NCBI GenBank assembly: GCA_020025295.1
Contig: JAHHSJ010000053.1
Location: forward strand, 1 to 13,041
Reading direction: 5' to 3'
Length of the DNA stretch: 13,041 nucleotides
Source of the DNA: Oscillospiraceae bacterium
Lineage (GTDB): Bacteria > Bacillota > Clostridia > Oscillospirales > Oscillospiraceae
A model generated the notes under the pieces. That model made no database searches and was not told where the DNA came from. It saw only the letters and a program-made list of their open reading frames with translations. The translations under genes were made by a program, and so were the position numbers. The first letter of the stretch is position 1. Each line of letters starts with the position of its first letter. Shown here piece after piece: positions 12,536-13,041 of the stretch.

Positions 12536-12669
12536 GCAGCTCATCAAGGAATGTTTCTGAGGGCCGTTTGGCTCCCGGGCCTAAGTTTGTATGGCCCACT
12601 CCATTCTCCCTATGGGCGCTACTGATGCTGCCGCGCCCCTTGTGCGCCCCGTATGGGGCGCATTTTTTT
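12536..12669 (+). ncRNA. Candidate structured small RNA, about 130 nt, not recognised
   Basis: The segment runs from the predicted start of a good promoter to an intrinsic terminator and carries no convincing reading frame. It folds by eye into several helices. P1 joins GCAGC..ATCA (12536-12546, two-base bulge) to TGATGCTGC (12623-12631). P2 joins GGAATG (12548-12553) to CATTCT (12602-12607). P3 is GGGCC-GTTT-GGCTC (12561-12574). P4 joins GGGCC (12577-12581) to GGCCC (12593-12597). A mini-hairpin CCC-TAT-GGG lies at 12608-12616, and the terminator follows. I do not recognise the family. It lacks the SRP RNA GGAAG core and RNase P or tmRNA signatures, and is shorter than usual 6S RNA. It is a free-standing transcript, since the next gene converges on it. 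Confidence 0.6.
12643..12669 (+). terminator. Terminator of the orphan small RNA
   Basis: An 8-bp stem, TGCGCCCC (12643-12650) with GGGGCGCA (12655-12662), loop GTAT, then seven T. It has a strong polarity for the plus strand. Confidence 0.9.
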
Positions 12670-12711
12670 ATCAGTTTATGCAGATGCGGAACTTGTATAC
12701 AGGGATTGTGG

Positions 12712-12748
12712 AAAAGAAAACGCCACACAGCGTAAGCTGCGTGGCGTT
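12712..12748 (-). terminator. Terminator of the S1-type protein gene
   Basis: A 13-bp stem (12719-12731 with 12736-12748; one G-U pair on the minus strand), four-base loop, then TTTTCTTTT on the minus strand. It starts 10 bases after the stop codon of the partial gene to the right. Confidence 0.9.
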
Positions 12749-12758
12749 CAGAACCAAA

Positions 12759-13041
12759 TTAGTTCCGGCGGCCGCCGTTGTTGCGGCGGCGGGAAGACTT
12801 TTCGGTGTAGCGTCCGGAAAGCTTGCTGTCGGAGTCAGACATGAACTGCTTGAGCATATCATCAAAGGTCTTGGGCTCCTTGGAAGCAGCCGGACGGGGA
12901 GAACGGGGAGGCTGAGAGGGCCGGTCGCCCTGAGGTGCGCCGTAAGGAGCACGGGGAGGACGGGGACCGCGATCACCTCGATCACCCTGGCTGTGGAAAC
13001 CGCCGCGATCGCTCTGAGGGCGGGGGCCACGGTTGTTATTG
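12759..13041 (-). CDS. C-terminal part of an RNA-binding protein, probably S1-domain type
   Basis: The minus strand holds 93 codons to a TAA stop; the start lies beyond the right edge. Residues 1-56 of the visible part are a disordered Arg/Gly/Pro/Gln/Ser-rich linker with repeats of DRG and PRxP. Then comes KTFDDMLKQFMSDSDSKL, a short acidic helix, and a basic tail SSRRRNNGGRRN. A helix of FEDMLxxFxxDSxxKLSD type followed by an Arg/Gly tail is what I recall at the C-terminus of small clostridial S1-domain proteins (YugI/CvfD-like). The S1 domain itself is out of view, so the family is inference. Codon use is normal, and the well-placed terminator supports this frame over the overlapping ones. 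Confidence 0.7.
   Translation of the reverse strand, partial: NNNRGPRPQSDRGGFHSQGDRGDRGPRPPRAPYGAPQGDRPSQPPRSPRPAASKEPKTFDDMLKQFMSDSDSKLSGRYTEKSSRRRNNGGRRN

Noticed and set aside
12536..12669. Identity of the small RNA as 6S, SRP, tmRNA or RNase P RNA
   Set aside because: SRP core GGAAG/AGCAG loops, tmRNA tRNA-like ends and RNase P conserved blocks are not seen. At about 130 nt it is short for 6S and the internal bubble is not symmetrical. A covariance search could still overturn this.
12671..13030. Minus-strand frame of 119 codons overlapping the right-end gene
   Set aside because: It reads Ala/Leu/Val/Arg-rich nonsense, crosses the terminator at 12712-12748, and competes with the frame ending at 12759, which has a coherent linker, helix and basic tail.
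1..13041. Mobile elements, integrase sites, CRISPR or defence genes
   Set aside because: No transposase, long terminal inverted repeats, regularly spaced repeats or defence-type domains are seen; all genes are core or common accessory types with similar base composition.

Overview
The window is an ordinary chromosomal stretch of a fairly GC-rich Firmicute. Three features point to the Clostridia, probably the Oscillospiraceae (the genus is inference): an L27 with a cleavable N-terminal peptide next to its protease Prp, a TmcAL tRNA acetate ligase, and an infC-rpmI-rplT operon with an L20-type leader. Nearly every promoter I find is sigma-A-like, and nearly every transcription unit ends in an intrinsic hairpin terminator. 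I see no mobile element, CRISPR array or phage gene.

Layout, left to right. The 5' half of a tRNA-Pro(UGG) on the minus strand (1-46) diverges from trmB (189-977, plus). trmB converges on the translation operon infC-rpmI-rplT (minus, 1040-2268). That operon has a consensus promoter, a 170-base attenuator leader and an AUU start codon for IF-3. Next come a lone AllA/ureidoglycolate-lyase-fold gene (2543-3010, minus, own promoter) and ackA (3151-4353, minus). ackA diverges from tmcAL (4518-5690, plus), so a gene that handles acetate and ATP sits back to back with one that uses both on tRNA-Met.

A three-gene overlapping cassette follows on the minus strand (5748-7574): ECF sigma factor, zinc-finger membrane anti-sigma factor, and a single-pass membrane protein of YfjL/DUF3139 type. 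It diverges from an iron-dependent alcohol dehydrogenase (7829-8998, plus). That gene converges on a rhomboid-like membrane protein with a C-terminal Cys/His cluster (9044-9868, minus).

The right end is the rplU-prp-rpmA-obgE block (minus, 10003-12302), with a terminator between rpmA and obgE. The C-terminal end of an S1-type RNA-binding protein gene (12759 to beyond the window, minus) closes the window.

The largest stretch without protein genes, 12303-12758, is not empty. It holds the rplU promoter and leader, an inverted repeat, and a divergent promoter (TTGACA-17-TACACT). The predicted start of that promoter lies exactly on the 5' base of a helix closing a compact multi-helix RNA of about 130 nt with its own terminator. 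I do not recognise this RNA, and it is the best candidate here for something undescribed. Functionally the window is mostly translation (ribosomal proteins, IF-3, tRNA modification, ribosome assembly GTPase) and fermentative metabolism (acetate kinase, alcohol dehydrogenase).
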